Assembly (NCBI RefSeq): GCF_023757625.1
Contig: NZ_JALGBZ010000004.1
Span: 326,702 to 390,701 of the forward strand
From: Halomonas sp. S3-1-1
Lineage (GTDB): Bacteria; Pseudomonadota; Gammaproteobacteria; Pseudomonadales; Halomonadaceae
Length of the DNA stretch: 64,000 nt
Reading direction: 5' to 3'
Shown in pieces: positions 16,051 through 23,787 of this stretch. The notes beneath the pieces were generated by a model. That model did no database searches and had not been told where the DNA came from. It saw only the letters and a list, made by a program, of their open reading frames with translations. Positions within the stretch are counted from its first letter, which is position 1. Every line of letters starts with the position of its first letter. A program made the translations under genes and the position numbers.

Positions 16051-16437
16051 ATGATTGACCACTACCTAGCCTGCCGGCATGAGTTCGGGGGGCGTGGTCC
16101 AACTGCGTTCGATTGTTGGGGCCTGGTTCGTGATGTGCGCGCCCGCGTTTTCGGGTGGGCGTGGCTACCGAGCTACGGCGCTATCAGAGAAAACGATAAA
16201 CGGGGCCTGACGTCCGCCTGTTGGGCGGAGCGCGAGCGATTTATCGCTGGCCCGGCGGCGCCAGGTGCTATCGCTACCTGCTGGCGGGGCCTTCTGTGCG
16301 TCCATGTCGGTGTCGCCGTCGAGCTTGATGGCCGCCTTGGCGTACTGGATACAAACCCGGAAACCGGCCCGCGCTGGCAATCAATCCGCGCGTTTGAGCA
16401 ACAGCACATGCAGGTGATCTACTACCATGACGATTAA
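16051..16437 (+). CDS. NlpC/P60-like tail tip peptidase (lambda K-type)
   Basis: A 128-residue protein with the NlpC/P60 cysteine motif FDCWGLVRD (Cys at ~22), a likely catalytic His in LCVHVGVAVE and a following Asp in LDTNPETG. These enzymes cut peptidoglycan cross-links while the tail penetrates the cell wall. It is short but complete for phage versions. Preceded by an AAGGA ribosome-binding site and overlapping the hub gene by 11 bases. Confidence 0.8.
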   Translation: MIDHYLACRHEFGGRGPTAFDCWGLVRDVRARVFGWAWLPSYGAIRENDKRGLTSACWAERERFIAGPAAPGAIATCWRGLLCVHVGVAVELDGRLGVLDTNPETGPRWQSIRAFEQQHMQVIYYHDD

Positions 16438-19081
16438 TGTTTACCCCTCGACGCTTCCCGGAGAGCCGATTGAGCGCCACGAGGTATCAGGTATCAGTCT
16501 CGAGCAATGGCTGTCCGAGAATGCACCTGGCTGCCTTGAGGGTAGCGGCGAGGCACGGCCGATCAGCGCCACGGTTGATTGTCGTGTTGTGCCGCCCAGC
16601 GAGTGGGGAGCGTTGATGCTCGAGCAGGGTATCGATGTCGATCTACGCGTCCAGCCGCAAGGTCTCGAGGGCGCGTTACTCGCAGCGGTTGTCGCGGGCG
16701 TAGTAGCCACTGCCTCCGCGTTTCTGCTAAAACCGAGCATTCCGAACGTCAATAGTCGCGCTGGCTCTAGTCAGGGTTCGCGCTTACTCGAGGTCGGCGT
16801 GCAGGGCAACCAGCCGCGTTTAGGCGACGTAATCCCAGATCAAGCAGGCCGCCGCAAAATTTATCCCGATCTGCTTAGCGCTCCGGTTCGTCGTTTCGTC
16901 AATGGTCGCTCGCAGTCGCTTTATATGCTGTTCTCGCTCGGCCTCGGGCAGTACCAGCGCGACGTGAACGACCTGGCGATTGGCTCAACACCAGTTACGT
17001 CGTTGCCGGGAATCGCGTTTCAGTTTTTTGAGCCCGGCGAGAGTCTGGCTGGCCACCAAGCTGCCGAAAACTGGTTCAATGCGCCCGAGGTGGGCGCGTC
17101 TACCGGCGCAAGCGGCCTTCGCCTGCGCGGTATCAGCACGCAGGACGCCGAGTACGATGCCAGCGGCTCGAGCTCCGGCAATCAGCTAACGCTCAACAAC
17201 TCGCTTCCAAAAACATGGGAGGGAGAAATACGGCTGATTGTTAACCTACGACAAACCGTCACCGTTGGCGGCAATCAGGCCTCACTGTTTGGCGATTTTA
17301 CGCAGCTGTCGCCCGGTATTCTGGTCACGATCTCGGGTGAAACCCTGTCTGGCATCTACCGAGTGCGCAGTGTCAGCGATCTGGGAATGCTGCTCGAGGA
17401 CAGAAATAGCGGCGAGCTAATCGAGAACTTCCCGGTTGGCGATCATATCGTCTTTATCAATCGCTCTAACGTGACGTACTCCATCGTTGATGTTAACGAG
17501 GATGACCGCGTAGTGACGCTGCAGCGTCGTTTGTCGGATGATTCAGTTGACCCGACATGGTCGTCGTTTCCTGATTTATCGTTCACTCAGATCATCGCTA
17601 GACCGAGCGACAAGACGGCGCCGGCGCTTTATACCGGCCCATTCCTTGCCTGCCCTGAACGAGAGAAAACCAGCACGATTGAATGGGATGTTTTTTGCCC
17701 CAACGGTCTTGGCTTCATCAATGATGACGGCAGCATCGGGTACCGCGAGCGCGAAGTAGAGCTTCAATGGCGCGCTTACGGAACCACGGCATGGAACTCT
17801 ATTGTTCGCACCATAGGGGGCGATACCCGCGATCAGCTGGGATGGACATTCAAGGAGACGCTGCCGAGTTCAATCACACCCGAGGTTCGCGTTGTGCGCC
17901 GCACGCTCGAAGACACGAGCACCCAAGCGCTGGACAAAATCGAGTGGTACGGGCTGCGCTCTCAACTGCCCCAAGCCAACAGCTATGACGGCGTGAGCAC
18001 GATGATCATGGTCATCAACGGCTCTGATCTGATCGCCGCGCAGACCGAGAACCAGGTGAACCTGATCCAGACTCGCCGCCTACCGGTATGGAGCGGCAGC
18101 GCTTGGATGGGGCTCGAGCCGACCCGCGACATAGCGCCCTGGATTCGTCATATCGCGCAGACCAGCGGGTACACCGATGACGATCTCGATGACGAGCTGA
18201 TTCGCCTCGACGGCGTATGGCGAGCCCGCGGCGACCGGTATGATGACGTAATCAATGATTCGATCACCGTCAAAGAGGCGCTCAATACCGCGTTACGTGC
18301 CGGAATGGCCGAGCTATCCGTTGATCACGGACGTATCGTGCCGGTGCGTGAATCGACGCGCTCTCAGCCTGAGCACATGTACACGCTACAGAACATGCCG
18401 GGCGAGCTGTCCCGCAAATTCACCGGGCCTCGGCCAGAGGACCCCGACGGCATCGACGTTGAATACGTCGACGGCGAGACCTGGACAACAGAGACAGTCG
18501 AGTGCCGTCTTCCCGGCGACCAAGGTTTTCGCTCTCGTAAAGTCGTGCTCGAGGGCGTCACCGACCGCACCCGCGCTTGGCGCATCGGCATGCGCGAGCG
18601 CCGCAGGCTGAAATACCAGCGCTGGGAATACTCATGGGATACGGAGTGCGACGGTTTGAATTCGTCGTTCAAGAGCCTTTGCCGGCTCGCTGACGACGTG
18701 CCGGGTTATGGCCGGTCGGCAATCCTGCTTGACGTTGATGAACGCACCGACGGCGTGCACCTGCTGTCGTCTGAGCCATTCGACTGGTCGGGTGATGAGC
18801 AATACGTCATCGCCTGGCGAATGCCCGACGGCACGGTAGCAGGACCGTTCCCTGCGCAACGCGGCGAGTCAGACGATCACGTTATATCGCAAATGGACGA
18901 CGTGCCGACAATCTACCCAGGCGTTGAGCCGCCGCACCTGCTTTGGGGCACGATGCAGCGCTGGTCATATCTCGCTATCGTCGAGGATGTCGAGCCGCAG
19001 GGTCTTGATAGCGTAACGCTCAAAGCGCTGAACTACGACGCGCGCGTTTATGCTGATGATGATGCTTTCCCGCCAAGCTAA
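16427..19081 (+). CDS. Central tail hub / host specificity protein (J-like)
   Basis: An 884-residue protein. The N-terminal ~60 residues plus a hydrophobic segment (LLAAVVAGVVATASAFLL, residues ~84-101) precede a long beta-rich region with RLGDVIPDQAGRRKIYPDLL, characteristic of lambda-J-like hubs. The middle carries fibronectin-like strands (WDVFCPNGLGFIND), and residues ~570-880 contain tail-tip domains (VEYVDGETW, RRRLKYQRWEYSW). It joins the tape measure, tip ring and fibres. It overlaps the peptidase gene by 11 bases and is followed by a small terminator. Confidence 0.8.
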   Translation: MTINVYPSTLPGEPIERHEVSGISLEQWLSENAPGCLEGSGEARPISATVDCRVVPPSEWGALMLEQGIDVDLRVQPQGLEGALLAAVVAGVVATASAFLLKPSIPNVNSRAGSSQGSRLLEVGVQGNQPRLGDVIPDQAGRRKIYPDLLSAPVRRFVNGRSQSLYMLFSLGLGQYQRDVNDLAIGSTPVTSLPGIAFQFFEPGESLAGHQAAENWFNAPEVGASTGASGLRLRGISTQDAEYDASGSSSGNQLTLNNSLPKTWEGEIRLIVNLRQTVTVGGNQASLFGDFTQLSPGILVTISGETLSGIYRVRSVSDLGMLLEDRNSGELIENFPVGDHIVFINRSNVTYSIVDVNEDDRVVTLQRRLSDDSVDPTWSSFPDLSFTQIIARPSDKTAPALYTGPFLACPEREKTSTIEWDVFCPNGLGFINDDGSIGYREREVELQWRAYGTTAWNSIVRTIGGDTRDQLGWTFKETLPSSITPEVRVVRRTLEDTSTQALDKIEWYGLRSQLPQANSYDGVSTMIMVINGSDLIAAQTENQVNLIQTRRLPVWSGSAWMGLEPTRDIAPWIRHIAQTSGYTDDDLDDELIRLDGVWRARGDRYDDVINDSITVKEALNTALRAGMAELSVDHGRIVPVRESTRSQPEHMYTLQNMPGELSRKFTGPRPEDPDGIDVEYVDGETWTTETVECRLPGDQGFRSRKVVLEGVTDRTRAWRIGMRERRRLKYQRWEYSWDTECDGLNSSFKSLCRLADDVPGYGRSAILLDVDERTDGVHLLSSEPFDWSGDEQYVIAWRMPDGTVAGPFPAQRGESDDHVISQMDDVPTIYPGVEPPHLLWGTMQRWSYLAIVEDVEPQGLDSVTLKALNYDARVYADDDAFPPS

Positions 19082-19096
19082 GCAGCTATTTCTTTG

Positions 19097-19116
19097 CCGC
19101 CTCGAGCGGTTTTTTT
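19097..19116 (+). terminator. Weak rho-independent terminator after the hub gene
   Basis: CCGC/GCGG stem with a CTCGA loop followed by TTTTTTT. Only four GC pairs, so partial termination is more likely than a full stop before the second fibre cassette. Confidence 0.55.
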
Positions 19117-19149
19117 GTGCCCTTAAAACGCCGCCAGGAGCGTCAACCG

Positions 19150-19602
19150 ATGATTTTAGAAGGGACCCTATACAATGCTGGCGGCCCGCTGCCAAGCGTC
19201 AAAATCAAATTTGGCGCGTACAAAACGTCGCTAAACGGCGTGTTGAGAGATTCATCGCACGCGTTTACAACCGGACCCGATGGCAGCTATACGGTCGAAC
19301 TCGAACCCGGTTACTACAACGTCGTGTGGTCGAATAACGGGCGCGAAGAGGCTTTAGGCCAAGTGATCGCCGATGCTGATTCCGTCATGTCGCTGCCGCA
19401 AGCCCTTGAAGCGTCGCCTACACCAATTACCGATGAGCGCGCCCAAGGCTTGGTCGAGCAAATTCTGGCGACTAAAGCTGAGGTACAGCGGCTGGCCGAT
19501 CAAGCGGAGCAGAGTGAAAAGAACGCGGCGCAGGCGGCGACTGATGCTCTAAACGCGATTATGGTGCCCATCTTCGATGAGATGAATGGAGTGAAAATCT
19601 GA
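19150..19602 (+). CDS. Prophage tail fibre N-terminal-domain protein
   Basis: A 150-residue protein whose first ~90 residues (ILEGTLYNAGGPLPSVKIKF, GPDGSYTVELEPGYYNVVW) match the prophage tail-fibre N-terminal domain (PF08400 type), a small beta-sandwich that docks fibres to the hub. Residues ~105-140 are an Ala/Glu-rich coiled coil. The ATG at 19150 has an AGGAG nine bases upstream; an in-frame GTG at 19117 lies right behind the terminator and is less likely. The next gene starts within its stop (TGATG), so the fibre is split over two or more polypeptides. Confidence 0.75.
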   Translation: MILEGTLYNAGGPLPSVKIKFGAYKTSLNGVLRDSSHAFTTGPDGSYTVELEPGYYNVVWSNNGREEALGQVIADADSVMSLPQALEASPTPITDERAQGLVEQILATKAEVQRLADQAEQSEKNAAQAATDALNAIMVPIFDEMNGVKI

Positions 19603-20492
19603 TGGGAACTCTCAAAGAGAAATCAGATTACACGAGAGAAGCTCTTGTTCGACTCCGCGAGCTGGTCAACGAAAGTCGGGTTGAGCGTGGCGGAGATCCA
19701 TTCCCGCTCGACGCGCCGCTGAAAGAAGTCGTTGAAGCCGTTCAGCCCGGCGCCCCGATTGAGTCTAAGCTGACAACGCAACAGGTCAATGAGTTGCTGT
19801 TCTCAAACGGAGAAACGGGCGGGCACTGCGTATCAATGCCAGTAGTTAATGGCATACAGGTCCTTTGGCAAGATGCAGCCGGCACTATTCCCGTCCTGTC
19901 ACCCGGAGACCCGATAGGCTTGCGTGTTGACACAACAGGCAATGGCTACGATCAGTGGCAGGATATTAGCTCAAGAAGACCAATCTGGCGTCAGGACGCT
20001 GACGGTGTTGGCTATATCGACACAACTGATGCGGGCACTTGGTTTAATTTTACGCCGATCAATCTCGACAACGGCTGCATGTTCATCGCCGGCCAGCAAA
20101 CTGGTGGCAGCGGCCAGATGACGCTTCTCGGTGGCAACACGCTCGGCTACATCCGTCTGCGTAGCGATAGCGTGTTCGGCAAGAACGATGCCAGTTCCGA
20201 GCGGTTTATCGCTGCGCCGACTCCCCTCGGGCTGAATGATGCGCCTGCCTTACGAGTCAACATCAATTCCGGCATTCTCCGCGCGCGCAGATCTGACAGC
20301 ACGATTGAGCATTACAACACTGCGCCGGCGCGCTCAAACGGGCTCGCTAATGCTCAGCACCTGTACATCTATGGGCCCAGCTCAGGGTCTTACGTCACAA
20401 TGCACGACTACGGCATCATTCTTCGTGAGCAGCAAGTCGACACGGCGCTGGAGCAATCTGTTTTGAACTATCTAGCGGGGCTAAGATCATGA
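19602..20492 (+). CDS. Putative tail fibre protein with lectin-like domain
   Basis: A 296-residue protein. The N-terminal ~75 residues are helical with TTQQVNELLFSNGETG. The remainder is beta-rich with the sequence style of concanavalin-A/LamG-type sandwiches (WQDISSRRPIWRQDADGVGYIDTTDAGTWFNF, then AQHLYIYG). It follows the fibre-docking gene with overlapping codons and probably binds the receptor. No hydrolase motif is visible. A receptor role is inferred from position and fold impression. Confidence 0.6.
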   Translation: MGTLKEKSDYTREALVRLRELVNESRVERGGDPFPLDAPLKEVVEAVQPGAPIESKLTTQQVNELLFSNGETGGHCVSMPVVNGIQVLWQDAAGTIPVLSPGDPIGLRVDTTGNGYDQWQDISSRRPIWRQDADGVGYIDTTDAGTWFNFTPINLDNGCMFIAGQQTGGSGQMTLLGGNTLGYIRLRSDSVFGKNDASSERFIAAPTPLGLNDAPALRVNINSGILRARRSDSTIEHYNTAPARSNGLANAQHLYIYGPSSGSYVTMHDYGIILREQQVDTALEQSVLNYLAGLRS

Positions 20493-20878
20493 GCACCGCG
20501 TACACGCTGCGCGTCACGATAGCTGTGCCTGAGGCATTTATCGCAGATGCGAACCAGCTTGCCTTGTGCCTGGGCGAGTCAAGATCTGACGATCAAACAT
20601 TTGGCCCTCTTATGCACCAAGACACGGCGGGCAACCACTACAGCGTCGCATCTACAGTAGTCAAACCGGCATTTATCGAGCTGGCTGGGGCAAGTCTGGT
20701 GCCGACGCCCACCTTAAATGTGGACATTGAAGCCGCCGAGCGAGCCCGATCGCTCTTAGCGATCAATGTTGGCAATGTAAGCCCTGGGAAAATCACTGTG
20801 GCCATGGGTAATCGGCTGGATGCAGTGAGAGACCACCTCGATCAACTGGGGCTGGCGCCGATTGATTTGCTACGCTAG
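20489..20878 (+). CDS. Hypothetical protein at the end of the tail fibre cassette
   Basis: A 129-residue protein overlapping the fibre gene by 4 bases. Predominantly alpha/beta, with TLRVTIAVPEAFIADANQLALCLGES near the N-terminus and a C-terminal helix (GNRLDAVRDHLDQLG). No family recognised. Genes here in other phages encode fibre assembly chaperones or short fibre tips; either is possible. Its TAG stop overlaps the stop of the convergent minus-strand gene. Confidence 0.55.
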   Translation: MSTAYTLRVTIAVPEAFIADANQLALCLGESRSDDQTFGPLMHQDTAGNHYSVASTVVKPAFIELAGASLVPTPTLNVDIEAAERARSLLAINVGNVSPGKITVAMGNRLDAVRDHLDQLGLAPIDLLR

Positions 20879-21153
20879 AAGGGTGCCGGGCGTACGATCA
20901 TACCGACGCTGCCTGAGTTCGCACGCCGCCACACTCCGGCTGTCCTTAAGTCCTCCCGCTGTACAACGTAAGCGATTGTGCCCGGCGTCGAAGAGTCGCC
21001 CGGCAGGTTTTCGCTCCAGCACCGGCCGCTATAAAGCTTGCCAGCCTGAATGATGTGGAACTCGATCAGGCCTCGCGGCAGGCGAGCGCCGGTGAATTTT
21101 CGCCAGCCGCAGCGCTCGAGGCGCTTGCGCCACTGGATCGACTCATAGCTCAT
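20875..21153 (-). CDS. Hypothetical prophage protein, 92 aa
   Basis: A small, Arg/Trp-containing protein (QWRKRLERCGWRKFTGARL) convergent with the tail fibre cassette. No family is recognised and no membrane segment or signal peptide is visible. Composition is protein-like and it fills a gap not used by other frames. It may belong to the minus-strand cargo group reaching to the nuclease gene. Confidence 0.45.
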   Translation of the reverse strand: MSYESIQWRKRLERCGWRKFTGARLPRGLIEFHIIQAGKLYSGRCWSENLPGDSSTPGTIAYVVQREDLRTAGVWRRANSGSVGMIVRPAPF

Positions 21154-21179
21154 ATTAAATCAGCTGGCCGAAATAGCAC

Positions 21180-21431
21180 TTAGAGACCAATAATCCAGAG
21201 GATGACTGCAGCGACAACAGCAGTAATGATTGCAAAAGGCATCTTTAAAAACTCCCATCGAAGCTTCGACTTTATGCCTTCTGTTTTAGATCCTCGTCGA
21301 TTCCTTTTTATCTCTCCGAAACTAGAACCTCGATCTTTTAGCAGCGTACCCGATTCGGTTTCATTGTCGTTAAACTTTTCGACTTGAGAATTACTAAGGT
21401 CAAACATGGATTGCTCGTCTTTATCTTTCAT
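21180..21431 (-). CDS. Small tail-anchored membrane protein
   Basis: An 83-residue protein with a charged, Ser/Glu/Lys-rich N-terminal part and one C-terminal hydrophobic segment (MPFAIITAVVAAVILWIIGL), so it should be a tail-anchored inner-membrane protein facing the cytoplasm. The ATG at 21431 overlaps the end of the upstream beta-helix frame by 11 bases; an upstream in-frame start at 21458 would lengthen the overlap. AT-rich. Could be a superinfection exclusion or small regulatory protein; it lacks the features of a classical holin. Confidence 0.5.
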   Translation of the reverse strand: MKDKDEQSMFDLSNSQVEKFNDNETESGTLLKDRGSSFGEIKRNRRGSKTEGIKSKLRWEFLKMPFAIITAVVAAVILWIIGL

Positions 21432-21678
21432 GTATTGCCCTATTAATAGCATTTGCAAGTGGTGTTAGCTGAAGGCTTCTAGACTTTATCCGCTTGTTAT
21501 TAGTAGCTACGATCCCAGTCGAATGGATTGCGCGATATAAAGTACCAGAACCTATAATCTCGTTGCCAACCACCTGAGTACCGTGAGACCCAATGTCTTC
21601 TATCCCGCACTCAACCCCTTGGAATGAGCAATTTATCATCTGTGCATCAAAACAGTTTTCAAAAACCACGCCCTTCAT
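21421..21678 (-). pseudogene. Beta-helix protein remnant downstream of the nuclease gene
   Basis: An 85-codon frame with beta-helix rung sequence (MINCSFQGVECGIEDIGSHG, then TQVVGNEIIGSG), as in tailspikes or pectate-lyase-like proteins, but far too short for one. The same frame is open back to the nuclease stop codon 45 bases upstream, and a nine-G tract (minus strand, 21688-21680) lies just before the ATG. No ordinary Shine-Dalgarno exists. Probably the 3' relic of a longer tailspike; translation from the ATG is possible. Confidence 0.45.
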
Positions 21679-21679
21679 A

Positions 21680-21688
21680 CCCCCCCCC
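21680..21688 (-). repeat. Nine-base G homopolymer before the beta-helix frame
   Basis: The + strand reads nine C in a row, giving G9 on the coding strand directly 5' of the ATG at 21678. G tracts of this length are prone to slipped-strand length change. Confidence 0.7.
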
Positions 21689-21720
21689 TGATGATCCCTG
21701 ATTCCTAAACATACGCCTGA

Positions 21721-22620
21721 TTAACGACAGATCGACTCACAAGGTACCCCATCATTATCACCGTCCAAGCGCCCGTTCCCGCATTGCAGAAGATGAAAAT
21801 AGGACTCGTTACACGAGCTCATCTGGCCACAGGTTTTGCGTGTGTCGCAACTGAAGCTAGGCAGGGCGCCGGCAGTCGACGAACGATTCTCTAGCACTAA
21901 GGGTGGTGTGACGATTCCCCGAGCCGTCGGCAGGTCTTCATTGGAAACGTAAGTATTACCGTTACCCTGAATTGCCGCAATTCGCCGATTACGCTCAATC
22001 TCCCAGTCGTCGACAGGATCCTGGTTCGCCCAAGCAGTAAATAGTTGCTGCTGCTGTCGGCTGATCTCAATGCCGTAAGTGTCACGCATGTACCAGTACG
22101 TGCGCGCTATATCGCCGCGGCGATGTGGCGGCGGCTGGAACGCGCGTTCATCAAATGACACTGCGATATCACAGGCCCCGTATTCATGAACTGGCGAGTT
22201 GACCATCGCGAACCGCATGTTCGAGCGGTCGCCGTTCACTTCACCGATCGCCGGGACCAGGTTATGCAGATCCGCCTCCATCATCCGGAATACGAGATCC
22301 GTTCGCCGGCAGTTGTCGCGCCCGCCCTCTTGCCAACACTGTCGTTGTCGGCCGAAATCATACGCGGGCATGACGTGCTCCCACTCGATCCGGTTCGCCC
22401 GCGCCGGTTGCTTTCGAATCTGGTACCCGCACGACTCGAGTTCTGGCCCTTCCTCGAAACTGAACTCGCACCCACAATAGAAAGTGGCGTTCTGGTCGTG
22501 ATAGATCTGCTGCTCGGCGAGGCGCTTGGCCGCGCTGAAGGATGACGGTGGGCTGGCCTCAGCAGTTGCAGCCAAGCAGAGAATAGCTGCAGTCAGCAAC
22601 GCAAAGACCTTCATCATCAC
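21721..22620 (-). CDS. Secreted EndA/NucM-type endonuclease with excalibur domain
   Basis: A 299-residue exported nuclease. Residues 1-22 form a signal peptide (ends AEAS). The beta-beta-alpha-metal core has RIEWEHVMPAYDFG and DLHNLVPAIGEVNGDRSN, the catalytic His and metal-binding Asn motifs of endonuclease I (EndA/Vvn/Dns). Many Cys residues suggest disulfides. The C-terminal ~40 residues contain GDNDGVPCESICR, a calcium-binding excalibur motif rarely attached to EndA. It sits at the very end of the prophage beside the att scar, facing inward, with a large dyad upstream. Likely cargo that degrades extracellular DNA. Confidence 0.85.
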   Translation of the reverse strand: MMMKVFALLTAAILCLAATAEASPPSSFSAAKRLAEQQIYHDQNATFYCGCEFSFEEGPELESCGYQIRKQPARANRIEWEHVMPAYDFGRQRQCWQEGGRDNCRRTDLVFRMMEADLHNLVPAIGEVNGDRSNMRFAMVNSPVHEYGACDIAVSFDERAFQPPPHRRGDIARTYWYMRDTYGIEISRQQQQLFTAWANQDPVDDWEIERNRRIAAIQGNGNTYVSNEDLPTARGIVTPPLVLENRSSTAGALPSFSCDTRKTCGQMSSCNESYFHLLQCGNGRLDGDNDGVPCESICR

Positions 22621-22642
22621 CCTACTCCCTCTTCACTCAATC

Positions 22643-22673
22643 GAACCTGATATGCCTCGAGCATATCGCGTTC
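22643..22673. promoter_or_regulatory. 31-bp interrupted dyad upstream of the nuclease gene (operator candidate)
   Basis: GAAC (22643-22646), 2 bases, GATATGC (22649-22655), 5 bases, GCATATC (22661-22667), 2 bases, GTTC (22670-22673). Both arm pairs are perfect inverted repeats with matching spacing. On the minus strand it spans a possible -35 (TTGAAC) about 50 bases before the start codon, so a bound dimer or tetramer would repress the nuclease. Confidence 0.6.
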
Positions 22674-22819
22674 AACTGCGTGACGACATTGTGCGCGCGA
22701 AGAACGCGGCGGCGTAACATATCGCACGTTTTGCGCTGTATTGATCTAGAAATCACGCTGCACCCGGCATCTAAAATCAATGAATTCAGCTAGTTATTGT
22801 GATACTGGCTATAGCTCTG

Positions 22820-22882
22820 CGGTCTTGAAAACCGGCATAGGTTAATAGCCTATCCAGGGTTCGAATCCCTGTCCCTCCGCCA
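22820..22882 (+). tRNA. 3' fragment of tRNA-Ser(UGA): prophage attachment site scar
   Basis: The anticodon loop CTTGAAA (anticodon TGA, 22826-22828), a long class II variable arm (ATAGG..CCTAT), the T arm (CAGGG-TTCGAAT-CCCTG) and TCCCTCCG-CCA are all present. The 5' acceptor strand (should be GGAGGGA) and D arm are missing upstream. Pairing fails at the outermost anticodon-stem position (22819), placing the crossover there. This is the duplicated att sequence left by integration; the full tRNA gene should be at the other prophage end. Confidence 0.85.
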
Positions 22883-22891
22883 CTTATACTG

Positions 22892-22922
22892 GGGAATCAG
22901 CTACTTGGCTGGTTCCCTTTTT
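22892..22922 (+). terminator. Rho-independent terminator behind the tRNA-Ser scar
   Basis: Ten-base-pair stem (GGGAATCAGC/GCTGGTTCCC, one G-T pair), six-base loop and TTTTT. Being outside the att core, it is the host's original tRNA terminator, which supports the host/prophage border at 22882. Confidence 0.8.
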
Positions 22923-22947
22923 AGTTTCTAGCCTTCCAAAAATGCCA

Positions 22948-22983
22948 AAAGTATAACCAGGGGAACACCTGCCGTTATACTTT
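22948..22983. repeat. Inverted repeat in the host flank
   Basis: AAAGTATAAC at 22948-22957 and its exact reverse complement at 22974-22983, with an inner CAGG/CCTG pair in the loop. It lies between the tRNA terminator and the DUF3617 gene. It could be a bidirectional terminator or a protein site. The rest of 22923-23160 shows no gene. Confidence 0.5.
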
Positions 22984-23173
22984 CTGAGCCAGACCAGTGC
23001 ACTTTGGCACAAAATTAGACTAAAGCACTGGTTGTTACAGTGTTTTCAGCTCCTGCTTTTACCCCATCTCTGTTTAGCCTCGCTTGCGTTGGAGCTGCCT
23101 AATATCGCCACGCTTAAAGCCGCCCACGACTTGGGCTATCCATGGCGCTTTTTGATTTATGTATGGAGGAAAT

Positions 23174-23590
23174 ATGCTGAAGAAATGCCTGCTTGGCTCA
23201 TTGCTTGTAGCGGCTTCTCTACCAGCCGGGGCCTTTGAGGTTAAACCTGGCCTATGGGAAACAACGGTCACGATCGAAAGCGAAGTGCCTCCAGAAGTAC
23301 AGCAAGGAACCTACATCGAACACCAATGTATTACCGTGGAGGAAGCGCAGGATTTTGAGCCCACTATAAGACAACACTTCTCTGAAGAAGGCTTTCAAGA
23401 AATCGATATCTCGGATGATACGGACACGCTGGAAGTTAAAGCCTCAAAGTCCACGCCTGATTTGAATGTCGATATCGCTATATCGTCAACACGGCATAGC
23501 GGTAAACATTTCTCAACGAGAACTCACGTCACAAACGTCGACACCATGATCTCATCGCAAGAGAGCCATTGGGTTTCAGAAGACTGTTAA
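23174..23590 (+). CDS. DUF3617 family periplasmic protein
   Basis: A 138-residue exported protein. A signal peptide (LLGSLLVAASLPAGA) is followed by FEVKPGLWETTVTI, the diagnostic DUF3617 start, and two Cys (QCITVEEA and the C-terminal DC) that may pair. Proteins of this family are small periplasmic proteins of unknown function. GGAGGA lies 3 bases before the ATG at 23174; an upstream in-frame start at 23159 is not preferred. It is the first host gene beyond the prophage. Confidence 0.75.
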   Translation: MLKKCLLGSLLVAASLPAGAFEVKPGLWETTVTIESEVPPEVQQGTYIEHQCITVEEAQDFEPTIRQHFSEEGFQEIDISDDTDTLEVKASKSTPDLNVDIAISSTRHSGKHFSTRTHVTNVDTMISSQESHWVSEDC

Positions 23591-23746
23591 CCCAGTCAGC
23601 GCCTCCATTAAAGGCCGCCCATTGAAGTGGCTGTTTTAATGCCTGTTATTCGCCTAATCCAATTTTTAGGATATTCGCAGCGTCCTACCCGAACGCTGGG
23701 TCACTATTCTGAGTCAGGCGCCAGCATCGGCCAGGGGTAACCAAGG

Positions 23747-23770
23747 AAAAAAGCCAGGCTCTCGCTGGCT
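23747..23770 (-). terminator. Rho-independent terminator of the exported-protein gene
   Basis: On the minus strand: AGCCAG, a seven-base loop, CTGGCT, then a run of T. It lies just past the stop of the gene at 23788. The 23591-23746 stretch holds no recognised feature. Confidence 0.7.
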
Positions 23771-23787
23771 GCTAGCGACTCGTTCGC

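Noticed and set aside
22526..22717. Small + strand frame over the nuclease start
   Set aside because: Overlaps the signal-peptide region and operator of the nuclease gene; no ribosome-binding site.
22780..22882. Complete tRNA-Ser gene
   Set aside because: No GGAGGGA acceptor strand or D arm is present upstream, and the outer anticodon-stem pair is broken; only the 3' part exists.
1..22882. Holin/endolysin cassette
   Set aside because: No lysozyme, amidase or holin pair was recognised; the NlpC/P60-like gene is a tail tip enzyme by position, and the single-pass protein at 21180 lacks holin features. Lysis genes probably lie outside the window.
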